Origin: an uncultured Phascolarctobacterium sp.
GTDB lineage: Bacteria > Bacillota > Negativicutes > Acidaminococcales > Acidaminococcaceae
DNA: 64,000 bases
Direction: 5' to 3'
Assembly: GCA_958448515.1 (NCBI GenBank)
Contig: CAUDEF010000008.1
Location: 1-64,000 of the forward strand
Position 1 is the stretch's first letter, and every line of letters begins with the position of its first letter. The notes beneath the pieces were generated by a model. The model saw nothing but the letters and a program-made list of their open reading frames with translations, ran no database searches and was not told where the DNA came from. The position numbers were made by a program, and so were the translations under genes. Below are positions 17,164-25,848 of this stretch, piece by piece.

Positions 17164-18366
17164 TTGCTGAAAGGTAAGAAAATTGTTTTAGGAGTTACCG
17201 GCGGTATCGCTGTTTATAAGGCGGTTGATTTGGTAAGTCGTCTGCGTAAGCAGGGGGCAGAAGTAAGAGTTATTATGACAGAGCATGCACAGGAATTTGT
17301 CACTCCTCTTACTTTTAAGGAAATCAGTGGAAACAAGGTAGCCGTTTCCATGTGGGATGGCAATCAGGAATTTAATGTTGAGCACATAGCGCTTGCAAAC
17401 TGGGCTGATGTGTTTGTTGTCGCACCTGCTACTGCGAATATAATTGCCAAAATGGCCTGCGGAATTGCTGACGATCTGCTTTCTACAACATTATTGGCTG
17501 CACAGGCGCCAATTATAGTTTGTCCCGCAATGAATACAGGTATGTATCAAAATCCTGCCACCCAGGAAAATATTGCAAAACTGCAGGGCTGGGGCGTTAC
17601 TGTTATGCCTCCGGCTGTCGGAATGCTGGCTTGTGGGGTATCAGGTCAGGGAAGACTGCCTGAACCTCAGCAGATTGTTGAATTTATTGGTGATTTTTTT
17701 GCAAAACGAGAAGGAGATATGCGTGGCTTAAAGGTACTGGTTACTGCTGCCGGTACAAGAGAGCCTATTGATCCGGTACGTTTTGTCGGCAACCGCTCCA
17801 GCGGAAAAATGGGTTATGCTATAGCTCAGGCTGCTGCTGAGAGAGGTGCGGACGTGCTTTTGGTAACAGGCCCGTCATCATTGTCTGTCCCGCCCAATGT
17901 GCGCTCTGAAAAAGTAGAAACAACACAGGAAATGCTTGACGCGTGTCTTGCTGCTTATTCTGGAGTTGATATTGTTATTAAAGCTGCAGCAGTTGCTGAT
18001 TACAGACCTCATGATGTTGCTGATCAGAAAATCAAGAAAAAAACTGATGATGCTCTGACTGTTGTTATGGATAAAAATCCTGACATCTTGAAAGAGCTGG
18101 GGGCAAGGAAAAGCGGACAGATTTTGGTTGGCTTTGCTGCTGAAACACAGAATCTTCTTGATAATGCCAGAGAAAAAATTGTTAAGAAAAATCTGGATAT
18201 GATTGTAGCAAATGATGTTACAGCTGCCGGAGCTGGTTTTAATGCTGATACCAATATCGTAAAATTCCTGTTTCCGGACGGAACAGTCCAGTCTTTAGAG
18301 CAGATGCCCAAAAAGGAAGTTGCTGAAAGAATATTGGATACTGTTATGCAGCTGAAAAATAAATAA
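17164..18366 (+). CDS. coaBC: Bifunctional phosphopantothenoylcysteine decarboxylase/synthetase CoaBC
   Basis: CoaBC carries out two steps of coenzyme A synthesis: CTP-dependent joining of phosphopantothenate to cysteine and FMN-dependent decarboxylation. The N-terminal CoaC domain (1-~185) has GGIAVYKAVDL, FNVEHIALANWADV with the catalytic His, PAMNTGMYQNPA and the catalytic Cys in LACGVSGQGRL. The CoaB domain follows with VTAAGTREPIDPVRFVGN, SSGKMG and the AAVADYRP loop. At 400 residues it is of full length. The start is TTG with GGAGG eight bases upstream. It is the last gene of the yicC unit. Confidence 0.94.
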   Translation: MLKGKKIVLGVTGGIAVYKAVDLVSRLRKQGAEVRVIMTEHAQEFVTPLTFKEISGNKVAVSMWDGNQEFNVEHIALANWADVFVVAPATANIIAKMACGIADDLLSTTLLAAQAPIIVCPAMNTGMYQNPATQENIAKLQGWGVTVMPPAVGMLACGVSGQGRLPEPQQIVEFIGDFFAKREGDMRGLKVLVTAAGTREPIDPVRFVGNRSSGKMGYAIAQAAAERGADVLLVTGPSSLSVPPNVRSEKVETTQEMLDACLAAYSGVDIVIKAAAVADYRPHDVADQKIKKKTDDALTVVMDKNPDILKELGARKSGQILVGFAAETQNLLDNAREKIVKKNLDMIVANDVTAAGAGFNADTNIVKFLFPDGTVQSLEQMPKKEVAERILDTVMQLKNK

Positions 18367-18405
18367 TACTTATTGTGTATAAATTGTAATATTTTAATAA
18401 AACTA

Positions 18406-18434
18406 TTGCTAAAATACAGAATGTAGATTATAAT
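18406..18434 (+). promoter_or_regulatory. Promoter for the SAM riboswitch-metK transcript
   Basis: TTGCTA and TATAAT are separated by exactly 17 bases, about 20 bases upstream of the riboswitch. Confidence 0.75.
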
Positions 18435-18454
18435 ATCTTAGGAAAATGAATATT

Positions 18455-18559
18455 ACTCATCAAGAGCGGTGGAGGGAATGGCCCAATGAAACTGCAGCAA
18501 CCATTGCAGAGTGACTTCTGTAAACGGTGCTAACTCCTGCGAATTTTCGTGAGATGAGA
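18455..18559 (+). promoter_or_regulatory. SAM-I riboswitch (S box) aptamer
   Basis: The conserved S-box core is present in order: CTCATCAAGAGCGGTGGAGG, GGCCCAATGAAAC, GCAGCAACC, then GGTGCTAACTCCTGC. The P1 helix closes CTCATC (18456-18461) with GATGAG (18553-18558). It binds S-adenosylmethionine and should turn off metK, the enzyme that makes that ligand, through the terminator directly downstream. The class assignment is from direct match to the known consensus. Confidence 0.96.
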
Positions 18560-18575
18560 ATGCTTATAAAGTTGC

Positions 18576-18604
18576 GGCGTTCTCGTTTGAGAACGCCTTT
18601 TTTA
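18576..18604 (+). terminator. Riboswitch-controlled terminator upstream of metK
   Basis: GGCGTTCTC pairs with GAGAACGCC and a T run follows. Its 5' arm can instead pair with GAGAATGC at 18556-18563, which shares bases with the riboswitch P1 helix. Confidence 0.93.
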
Positions 18605-18634
18605 CTAATTGAACCAAGAGAGGAGCATAAATTA

Positions 18635-19813
18635 ATGAGAAAATTATTTACTTCTGAGTCCGTAACTGAAGGTCATCCTGATAAGATTGCAGACCAGATT
18701 TCTGACTCTGTGTTAGATGCTATTTTGAGCAAAGATCCTAAAGGCCGTGTTGCCTGCGAAACTTTGGTAACAACTGGTCAAATCCATATTGTTGGTGAAA
18801 TTTCTACCAGCTGTTATGTAGATATTCCTAAAATTGCCCGTGAAACTGTTATCAACATTGGTTATGACAGAGCAAAATACGGTTTTGACGGCAATACCTG
18901 TGGTGTATTGATTTCTATTGACGAACAGTCTCCTGATATTGCTTTGGGTGTTGATAAAGCTCTTGAAGCAAAAGAAGGCAAAGCTGCTGATGAAGAAATT
19001 GGTGCCGGCGACCAGGGTATGATGTTTGGTTATGCTACCAACGAAACTGAAAGCTATATGCCTATGCCTGCTTATCTGGCTAATAAACTGTCTCTGCGTC
19101 TGACTGAAGTTCGCAAAAACGGCACTTTGCCTTACCTGCGTCCTGACGGAAAAACTCAGGTAACTGTTGAATATGAAGATGGCAAACCGGTACGCATTGA
19201 TGCTGTTGTTATTTCTTCTCAGCATGCTCCTGAAGTAACTAACGAACAAATCAGAGCAGATATTATTGAAAATGTTATAAAACCAGTAATTCCGGCAGAT
19301 ATGCTTGGTGCAGATACCAAATATTATATCAATCCTACCGGACGTTTTGTTATTGGCGGTCCGCAGGGTGATGCTGGTCTGACCGGACGCAAAATTATTG
19401 TTGATACTTACGGCGGTATGGCTCGTCATGGCGGCGGTGCTTTCTCCGGTAAAGATCCTTCTAAAGTTGACCGCAGTGCAGCTTATGCAGCTCGTTATGT
19501 AGCTAAGAATATTGTTGCAGCAGGTTTGGCTGATAAATGTGAAATTCAGCTGGCTTATGCTATCGGCGTTGCTCAGCCTGTTTCTGTTTTGGTAGAAACT
19601 TTTGGCACCGCAAAAATTGCCGAAGATAAAATTGCAGAACTGGTTAAAAAGAATTTCAAATTAAGTCCTAACGGAATTATCAAAGAACTGGATCTGTTGC
19701 GTCCTATTTATAAACAGACAGCAGCATATGGTCACTTTGGCCGTACTGACGTTGATCTTCCTTGGGAACATACTGATAAAGCAGCAGCACTCAGAGAACA
19801 GGCTGGTCTGTAA
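18635..19813 (+). CDS. metK: S-adenosylmethionine synthase
   Basis: MetK makes S-adenosylmethionine from methionine and ATP. The N-terminus MRKLFTSESVTEGHPDK carries the ATP/methionine motif GHPDKIADQISD; GAGDQGMMFGYA and GGGAFSGKDPSKVDRS are further signature loops. At 392 residues it is standard. The start is the ATG after AGAGGAG; an in-frame upstream extension to 18527 would run back through the riboswitch and is not real. It is a single-gene transcript under SAM-I control. Confidence 0.97.
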   Translation: MRKLFTSESVTEGHPDKIADQISDSVLDAILSKDPKGRVACETLVTTGQIHIVGEISTSCYVDIPKIARETVINIGYDRAKYGFDGNTCGVLISIDEQSPDIALGVDKALEAKEGKAADEEIGAGDQGMMFGYATNETESYMPMPAYLANKLSLRLTEVRKNGTLPYLRPDGKTQVTVEYEDGKPVRIDAVVISSQHAPEVTNEQIRADIIENVIKPVIPADMLGADTKYYINPTGRFVIGGPQGDAGLTGRKIIVDTYGGMARHGGGAFSGKDPSKVDRSAAYAARYVAKNIVAAGLADKCEIQLAYAIGVAQPVSVLVETFGTAKIAEDKIAELVKKNFKLSPNGIIKELDLLRPIYKQTAAYGHFGRTDVDLPWEHTDKAAALREQAGL

Positions 19814-19823
19814 TTATAACTGT

Positions 19824-19873
19824 AAAGCCTCCTTTATCATGACTGTATATGGTTGTGGTAGGGGAGGTTTTCT
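19824..19873 (+). terminator. Terminator after metK
   Basis: AAAGCCTCC pairs with GGGGAGGTTTT around a long inner helix; a TTTTC tail follows. The stem is imperfect. Confidence 0.7.
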
Positions 19874-19951
19874 TATGTTAAAATACTTTTAAAGGATTTA
19901 TGTTTACGTTGCTAGAATATAAACAGAATAAGATATATTTTTGGAGGCAGT

Positions 19952-22213
19952 ATGTTTTGTGTAGATGTTGCAATTAATCTTCCGGTAAAAAGTATTTTCA
20001 AACAATTTACCTATCTGGTGCCGGAAAATATGCACTTTTTGGAATGTGGCTGGAGAGTTGTTGTACCTTTTGGTTCGCAAAAAGTGGAAGGGTTTATTGT
20101 AGCCCAAAAAAAGCTGCCGGAAGATTTTCAGAAGTTAAAGAAAATAGAAGCTGTTTTAGGGGATAAGCCGTGGTTTGATGAAGAAATGCTGGCTACGGCA
20201 AAATGGCTGTCTGAGTATTATATGTGCTCAATGGCAGAAGCTATGCGCCTTTTTGTTCCCGGAAAAACGAGTATACGCAGAACTTCTGTCAAAGATGAAA
20301 ATGGGAATTTTTTATACTATCGTTACGAAGAAAAGTTAAAAGAAAAAACTTTGCTTGCGTATAAAATAACTGCTGCCGGAAAAGAAGCTCTGCGGTCGGG
20401 AAACAGAAAGCTCAGAGCTCAGATGGCTGCTTTGCAGGTACTGGATATGCAAAAAGAAAGCAAAACAATTAATGAGCTGGCGGAGTTTAAAATAACCGGT
20501 GCTGTTTTGCGAAATCTGGCTTTAAAGGGATGGGCAGAAACTGACAATAAGAGGGTTTTGCGTAACAGCTACCATGCTGAAAAGCAGTACGCAGATAAAA
20601 TGCAGCTTACTGCTGAGCAAAGTGCAGCTCTTACACAGATTACAGATGCATTGGATAAAAAGACTTTTAAAACTTTTTTGCTGCAGGGAATAACTGGAAG
20701 CGGTAAAACAGAAGTTTATCTGCGTGCCGCTCAGAAGGTTGTCAGTGAAGGCAAACAGGTGCTGATGCTTGTACCGGAAATTGCTCTTACTGCGCAGCTG
20801 GTAAAGCGGTTTCAGAGCTGGTTTGGCGATAATGTGGCAGTGGCGCACAGTAAGCTTTCTCAGAATGAGCGCGGAGATGTCTGGTACAAGATGCGTACAT
20901 TTCAGGCCCAGATTCTGATTGGCGTACGCAGTGCTGTCTTTGCACCATTTGCAGATTTGGGACTGATTATTATTGACGAAGAGCATGAAAGCAGTTACAA
21001 ACAGGAGGAAAGGCCTAATTACCATGCCAGAAACGTTGCTATGGAAAGATGCAGACATACGGATGCTGTATTGATTTTAGGCAGTGCCACACCTGATTTG
21101 GAAACCTATTATCATGGTCTTAATGGTGATTATATTCATCTGAAGCTGACCAAAAGGGCTAATGGCAGTGAGCTGCCCACAACGGAAATAGTTGACATGC
21201 GTGAAGAGCTGCAGGCTAAAAATTTTCATGTTTTATCCCGTAAACTGCGGCAGGCACTGGTTAATACTGCTGCTGAAGGAGAGCAGGCTATAGTTTTGCT
21301 GAACAGAAGAGGCTACTCTACATTTGTTCTGTGCAGAGATTGCGGAAACTCGATTATGTGCAGACACTGTGCAGTAGCCATGGTATATCACAGTGCTGAC
21401 GGAGTTATGCGCTGTCATTACTGCGGCAATCAGCTGCCTATACCTGATGTTTGCCCTCAATGCGGCAGCAGAAGAATAAAATTTTTTGGTACGGGAACGC
21501 AGAAAGCTGAAGAGGAAATTATGTCTTTGCCTGAGGTAAGAGTTTTACGCATGGACCAGGATTCTACCATGGCTAAGTTTGCTCATGCAGAGATTTTAGA
21601 TAAATTTTCCCGAGGCGAAAGAAATGTTTTAGTTGGTACGCAAATGGTTGCCAAGGGACATGATATACCTAATGTTACGTTAGTAGGTGTTTTGTCTGCA
21701 GACAGTTCGCTGAATCTTCCTGATTACCGAGCATCAGAAAGAGCTTTTTCACTGCTGACTCAGGCTGCGGGACGTGCAGGACGCGGCAATAAAAATGGAC
21801 ATGTTATTTTTCAGGCTTATGATGCTGATAACAGAATTCTTAAACTGGCAGCCAAGCAGGATTATGACGCTTTTGCCGTGCAGGAGCTAAAAGACAGGCA
21901 GGAGCTTTTGTATCCTCCATATGCTCAGATGCTGAAGATGACGGTATGGGATAAGGATGAAGATGCAGGACTTACTCTGGCTAAAAGAACAGTTAATTTT
22001 TTGCAGGAAAAATTAATGGATAATATTATGCAGGGGGATATTTTTGTAATGGGACCTTTTCCTGCTGTAGTAGCCAAAGTAAGAGATATGTACAGATTTA
22101 ATATTATTGTCAAGGCAAAGAATATTGATCCGGTTAAAAAGCTTTTGCTGGACAGTGAATTTAAACAGCAGCGCAATCTGTTTTTTGATGTAGATCCTTT
22201 GAGCGTTATTTGA
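19952..22213 (+). CDS. priA: Primosomal protein N' (replication restart helicase PriA)
   Basis: PriA recognises stalled or collapsed replication forks and loads the replicative helicase. The 753-residue protein has an N-terminal 3'-DNA-binding domain, a winged helix, then superfamily 2 helicase motifs: Walker A GITGSGKTEVY, DEEH box in IIIDEEHESSYKQEE, and VLLNRRGYS. The zinc site is intact with cysteine pairs in CRDCGNS, CRHC, CHYCG and CPQCGS. It heads a long gene run with def and fmt, as in many Firmicutes. GGAGG lies upstream of the ATG. Confidence 0.95.
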   Translation: MFCVDVAINLPVKSIFKQFTYLVPENMHFLECGWRVVVPFGSQKVEGFIVAQKKLPEDFQKLKKIEAVLGDKPWFDEEMLATAKWLSEYYMCSMAEAMRLFVPGKTSIRRTSVKDENGNFLYYRYEEKLKEKTLLAYKITAAGKEALRSGNRKLRAQMAALQVLDMQKESKTINELAEFKITGAVLRNLALKGWAETDNKRVLRNSYHAEKQYADKMQLTAEQSAALTQITDALDKKTFKTFLLQGITGSGKTEVYLRAAQKVVSEGKQVLMLVPEIALTAQLVKRFQSWFGDNVAVAHSKLSQNERGDVWYKMRTFQAQILIGVRSAVFAPFADLGLIIIDEEHESSYKQEERPNYHARNVAMERCRHTDAVLILGSATPDLETYYHGLNGDYIHLKLTKRANGSELPTTEIVDMREELQAKNFHVLSRKLRQALVNTAAEGEQAIVLLNRRGYSTFVLCRDCGNSIMCRHCAVAMVYHSADGVMRCHYCGNQLPIPDVCPQCGSRRIKFFGTGTQKAEEEIMSLPEVRVLRMDQDSTMAKFAHAEILDKFSRGERNVLVGTQMVAKGHDIPNVTLVGVLSADSSLNLPDYRASERAFSLLTQAAGRAGRGNKNGHVIFQAYDADNRILKLAAKQDYDAFAVQELKDRQELLYPPYAQMLKMTVWDKDEDAGLTLAKRTVNFLQEKLMDNIMQGDIFVMGPFPAVVAKVRDMYRFNIIVKAKNIDPVKKLLLDSEFKQQRNLFFDVDPLSVI

Positions 22214-22230
22214 TATAAGCAGAATTTTTG

Positions 22231-22239
22231 TGATATAAT
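22231..22239 (+). promoter_or_regulatory. Extended -10 promoter for def
   Basis: TGATATAAT, a perfect TGnTATAAT element, lies 35 bases upstream of def; the -35 region is weak. Confidence 0.5.
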
Positions 22240-22273
22240 ATAATTTACGAAATTTAATTTATGGAGGCTAATT

Positions 22274-22750
22274 ATGGCTAAGTTAGATATTGTTGTTGCC
22301 GGTAATCCGGTATTGCGCCAAAAGGCAGAAGCTGTTACTAAAATAGATAAAAAACTGCAGAAATTTTTGAAAGATATGGCAGAAACTATGTATGCTGCTG
22401 ATGGTGTAGGTCTTGCGGCACCTCAGGTTGGTGTTTTAAAAAGAGTAGTTGTTATTGATGTAGGTGATGGCCTGATTGAGATGATTAATCCGGAAATTAC
22501 CAAAAAAGAAGGCTCCGTTGTAGGCGGCGAAGGCTGTCTTTCTGTTCCTGATTATGAAGGCGAAGTTGAACGTGCCGAATATGTGGAATGTGAATTTACA
22601 GATAAGACAGGCAAAAGAATGCTTTTAAAAACCGATGGGCTGCTGGCTATTGCTGTGCAGCATGAGCTGGATCATCTTGACGGTGTACTTTTTATAGATA
22701 AAGCTCAGTCTATTATGCCTAAACCGAAAGAAAATCCTATTAATAAATAA
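22274..22750 (+). CDS. def: Peptide deformylase
   Basis: Def removes the formyl group from the N-terminal methionine of new proteins as they leave the ribosome. All three signature motifs are present: GVGLAAPQVG, EGCLSVP with the metal-binding Cys, and QHELDHLDG with the two His ligands and the catalytic Glu. At 158 residues it is the short type common in clostridia and Negativicutes. GGAGG lies upstream of the ATG, and fmt follows after 16 bases. Confidence 0.96.
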   Translation: MAKLDIVVAGNPVLRQKAEAVTKIDKKLQKFLKDMAETMYAADGVGLAAPQVGVLKRVVVIDVGDGLIEMINPEITKKEGSVVGGEGCLSVPDYEGEVERAEYVECEFTDKTGKRMLLKTDGLLAIAVQHELDHLDGVLFIDKAQSIMPKPKENPINK

Positions 22751-22766
22751 CAGTAAAGGTGATAAT

Positions 22767-23708
22767 ATGCGTATAGTTTTTATGGGAACTCCTGATTTTG
22801 CTGTGGGCAGTCTGCAGGCATTGGCAGAAGCAGGAAAATATGAAATTGCAGGTGTGTTTACACAGCCTGACAGACCTAAAGGAAGAGGCCGTCAGATGCT
22901 GATGACCCCCGTTAAGGAATATGCTCTGAGTAAGGGATATGATGTATATCAGCCGGTGAAAATAAAAGCAGAAGAGCCTGTTGCTCTTTTAAAACAGCTG
23001 AATCCTGATTTGATTGTTGTTGCAGCTTTTGGTCAGCTTTTGTCTCAGGAAATTTTAGATTTGCCAAAATATGGCTGCATTAATGTACATGCATCCTTAC
23101 TGCCTAAATACAGAGGTGCGGCACCGATTCATTATGCTATTTTAAACGGAGAAAGTGAATCCGGTGTTACTATTATGCAGATGGATATTGGCATGGACAC
23201 TGGTGACATGTTATCCAAGGTTGTTGTGCCTGTTTCTGAAGATATGACCATGGGCCAGCTACATGATGAATTAAAAGTAAAAGGCGCTGAATTGCTTTTA
23301 AAAACGATAGATGAAATCGAAGCAGGAACCGTAAAAGCGCAGAAGCAGAATTCTGAGGAGGCTACTTATGCTTCTCTGCTGCAAAGAAGTATGGAAAAAA
23401 TAGACTGGAATAAACCGGCTGCAGAAATTCATAATTTAATCAGAGGTTTTAATCCGGCTCCCGGTGCTTTTACCAGGCTTCCTGATGGTAAAAATTTAAA
23501 AATCTGGGGTAGCAAAGTAAGTGATAAGCAAAGCAGCAGGGTTCCTGGAACTGTTGCAGAGGTTAACAAACGCAGTTTTATTGTTGCCTGCGGTGAAGGT
23601 ACACTGGAAATTACAGAAGTACAGCCGGAATCCAAGAAAAGAATGCCGGCTCAGGTTTTCTGCAACGGACGAGGAGTGCAGGCAGGAGATATTTTAGGTA
23701 AGGAGTAA
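22767..23708 (+). CDS. fmt: Methionyl-tRNA formyltransferase
   Basis: Fmt formylates initiator Met-tRNA using 10-formyltetrahydrofolate, making the substrate later processed by Def. The catalytic domain shows MGTPDFAVGSL at the N-terminus and NVHASLLPKYRGAAPI with the Asn/His of the active site near residue 110, then the C-terminal OB-like tRNA-binding domain. At 313 residues it is standard. It pairs with def and lies seven bases before the DUF116 gene. Confidence 0.96.
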   Translation: MRIVFMGTPDFAVGSLQALAEAGKYEIAGVFTQPDRPKGRGRQMLMTPVKEYALSKGYDVYQPVKIKAEEPVALLKQLNPDLIVVAAFGQLLSQEILDLPKYGCINVHASLLPKYRGAAPIHYAILNGESESGVTIMQMDIGMDTGDMLSKVVVPVSEDMTMGQLHDELKVKGAELLLKTIDEIEAGTVKAQKQNSEEATYASLLQRSMEKIDWNKPAAEIHNLIRGFNPAPGAFTRLPDGKNLKIWGSKVSDKQSSRVPGTVAEVNKRSFIVACGEGTLEITEVQPESKKRMPAQVFCNGRGVQAGDILGKE

Positions 23709-23715
23709 GTTTTAC

Positions 23716-24510
23716 ATGACTGATGAAGTTTTTAAGCCTAAGAAACGCATTTTTATGGCTTTAACTTCCTTTAGTGCGTTGTTAGGCGCGTTGATGATTT
23801 ATGTGGTATGGAAAGTTACTGTACCGGGGCTGGCTCAGATTCATTACATACTGCCCAAACTTTTGGGATTTATAGGCTTTGTAATTGTTCTGGCATTGCT
23901 GACCGGTGTTGCCGGTATAGTAATGGCCCTCATGGGTGTACCGATTATTAAAATTTTCTATTTCGGTGCATGGAAGGCTATTAATATTTTATTTCCGGTA
24001 GCAGTAATGCTGGGCAGATTGTTTAATATCCCCAGAGTAAAGATTGAGCAGTCTTTTATTGAGGTAAGCAATAATCTGGTATTACAGCATAAAATAAAGG
24101 TTCCAGCCAACAGAATTATGATTTTAACGCCGCATTGCATTCAGCTTGATACATGTGTGCATAAGATTACCCGTAATGTAGAAAACTGCAGGCAGTGCGG
24201 CAGATGCAGTGTAGGTACCATGCTTGGACTTGCACATAAATATGGCTGCCATTTTGCAGTGGCTACAGGCGGTACGCTGGCAAGAAAAATGGTAATGGAA
24301 ATCAGACCTAAGGCTATTGTTGCCGTAGCCTGTGAAAGAGACCTTACCAGCGGCATACAGGACGTTTTTCCTTTGCCGGTTTTAGGTGTTTTAAATGAGC
24401 GTCCTTATGGCCCATGTTTTAATACTCGTGTAGATGCTAATAAATTAGAAGCGGCTATTTTGGCATTTTTGGATAAAGAGGATTTTGATGCAAAAAAAGA
24501 TAGTAAATAA
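23716..24510 (+). CDS. DUF116 membrane protein with cysteine cluster
   Basis: The first ~105 residues of this 264-residue protein contain two or three hydrophobic helices. The remaining cytoplasmic part is DUF116, with cysteines in TPHCIQLDTC and CRQCGRCSVG and a later CERD motif. The cysteine pattern suggests a metal or iron-sulphur site. No function is established for the family. The gene lies between fmt and rsmB, a placement I recall from other clostridia and Negativicutes. Its 3' end overlaps rsmB by 23 bases, so it is probably cotranslated with a ribosome-modifying enzyme. Confidence 0.82.
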   Translation: MTDEVFKPKKRIFMALTSFSALLGALMIYVVWKVTVPGLAQIHYILPKLLGFIGFVIVLALLTGVAGIVMALMGVPIIKIFYFGAWKAINILFPVAVMLGRLFNIPRVKIEQSFIEVSNNLVLQHKIKVPANRIMILTPHCIQLDTCVHKITRNVENCRQCGRCSVGTMLGLAHKYGCHFAVATGGTLARKMVMEIRPKAIVAVACERDLTSGIQDVFPLPVLGVLNERPYGPCFNTRVDANKLEAAILAFLDKEDFDAKKDSK

Positions 24511-25840
24511 AAAAATCAGTGCCCGCAGTGCTGCTGTAGAGGTTTTGCAGCAGGTTTTTGGCGAAGAGGCATATACCAACATTGCTGTAAATAAGTATCT
24601 GCGTCAGCACCAGCTGGAAGAGCAGGAAAGAAAATTTTTTACGGAATTAGTCTATGGCACTGTGAAAGCAGTGGGATCCATTGACTGGTATTTACAGCAA
24701 TGTATCAGCCGTCCACTGACAAAGGTTGACAGCAAAGTGCTTGATATTTTGCGTATCAGTGTCTTTCAGCTGCTTTATCTTGACAGAATTCCTGCCTCTG
24801 CAGCATGCAATGAGGCTGTTAAACTGGCAAGGATTTTCAGTCATGAAGGGTCAGCAAAGTTTGTTAACGGTGTACTGCGCGGACTGCTGAGAAAAATAAA
24901 TGAGATTAAGCTTCCTGATGCTGAAAAAGAAACAGCAGATTGGCTGGCAGTAAAATATTTTCACCCTCGCTGGCTTGTTAAAAAATGGCTGAAACAGTTT
25001 GGCAAAGATGACACAATAAAGTTGTGCGAATTTAATAACAGTGCGGCACCTGTCTGCCTGCGGGTGAATACTTTAAAAACAGACAGAGACAGTCTGCTCT
25101 CCAGGCTTACTGAGATGGGGGCAGAGGCAAAACCTTCAAAGTGGAGTACGTATGGCATTATCTGCGAGAAGATAAGTTCTTTAAATACTTTGTTTGCTTC
25201 TTATGGCAGTGAAATTTATGTTCAGGATGAGAGTTCCATGCTGGTGGCGCATATACTGGATCCCGAACCCGGTCAGACAGTTATTGATATGTGCAGCGCT
25301 CCCGGAGGTAAAACAACTCATCTTGCTCAGCTGATGAAGAACAAGGGGAAGATTGTTGCAGGCGATATTCATGAACATAAGATACGTTTGATTCAGGAAA
25401 ATGCTGAGCGTCTTGGTATTGATATTATTTCTGCATCTGTACACGACGCAACTGTGCTGGAAGAAGGCTTCGTTAAAACAGCTGATAGAGTTCTGGTTGA
25501 TGCGCCCTGTTCCGGTCTGGGCGTTCTGAGAAGGAGAGCGGAGGCTCGCTGGCGCAAAAAGAAAAGCGATTTAAAAATGTTTCCGCCTTTGCAGCTGAAA
25601 ATTCTGACCAATGCTGCTCAGTATGTCAAAGAAGATGGACTTTTGGTTTACAGTACCTGCACTATAGAGCCTGCGGAAAATCATTACGTTATTGAAGAAT
25701 TTTTACAGAATAATAAAGAGTGGGAATATGCAGGTTTCAATCATCCGCTGACAGGTGAAACAGTTGCTGAATTGCAGCTTTTACCGCAGACAGATGGTAC
25801 GGACGGATTTTATATTTGTGCGTTGAAACGAAAAAAATAA
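24488..25840 (+). CDS. rsmB: 16S rRNA (cytosine-967-C5)-methyltransferase RsmB
   Basis: RsmB methylates C967 of 16S rRNA. The N-terminal ~140 residues are a NusB-like RNA-binding domain; the C-terminal part is a Rossmann methyltransferase with MCSAPGGKTTHLAQ for SAM binding. The two catalytic cysteines lie in DAPCSGLGVLRR and YSTCTIEPAEN. At 450 residues it is full length. The ATG at 24488 is used, inside the end of the DUF116 gene, with AGAGGA just upstream; a TTG one codon earlier is also possible. Confidence 0.94.
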   Translation: MQKKIVNKKISARSAAVEVLQQVFGEEAYTNIAVNKYLRQHQLEEQERKFFTELVYGTVKAVGSIDWYLQQCISRPLTKVDSKVLDILRISVFQLLYLDRIPASAACNEAVKLARIFSHEGSAKFVNGVLRGLLRKINEIKLPDAEKETADWLAVKYFHPRWLVKKWLKQFGKDDTIKLCEFNNSAAPVCLRVNTLKTDRDSLLSRLTEMGAEAKPSKWSTYGIICEKISSLNTLFASYGSEIYVQDESSMLVAHILDPEPGQTVIDMCSAPGGKTTHLAQLMKNKGKIVAGDIHEHKIRLIQENAERLGIDIISASVHDATVLEEGFVKTADRVLVDAPCSGLGVLRRRAEARWRKKKSDLKMFPPLQLKILTNAAQYVKEDGLLVYSTCTIEPAENHYVIEEFLQNNKEWEYAGFNHPLTGETVAELQLLPQTDGTDGFYICALKRKK

Positions 25841-25848
25841 GGTGTAAT

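Noticed and set aside
18713..19429. Long open frame on the minus strand opposite metK (238 codons)
   Set aside because: It lies fully inside metK on the other strand, lacks a ribosome site and reads as low-complexity sequence rich in Asn, Phe and Ser, typical of a shadow frame. The same applies to long antisense frames opposite recA (36036-36695), ribBA (33731-34333) and miaB (45481-46068).
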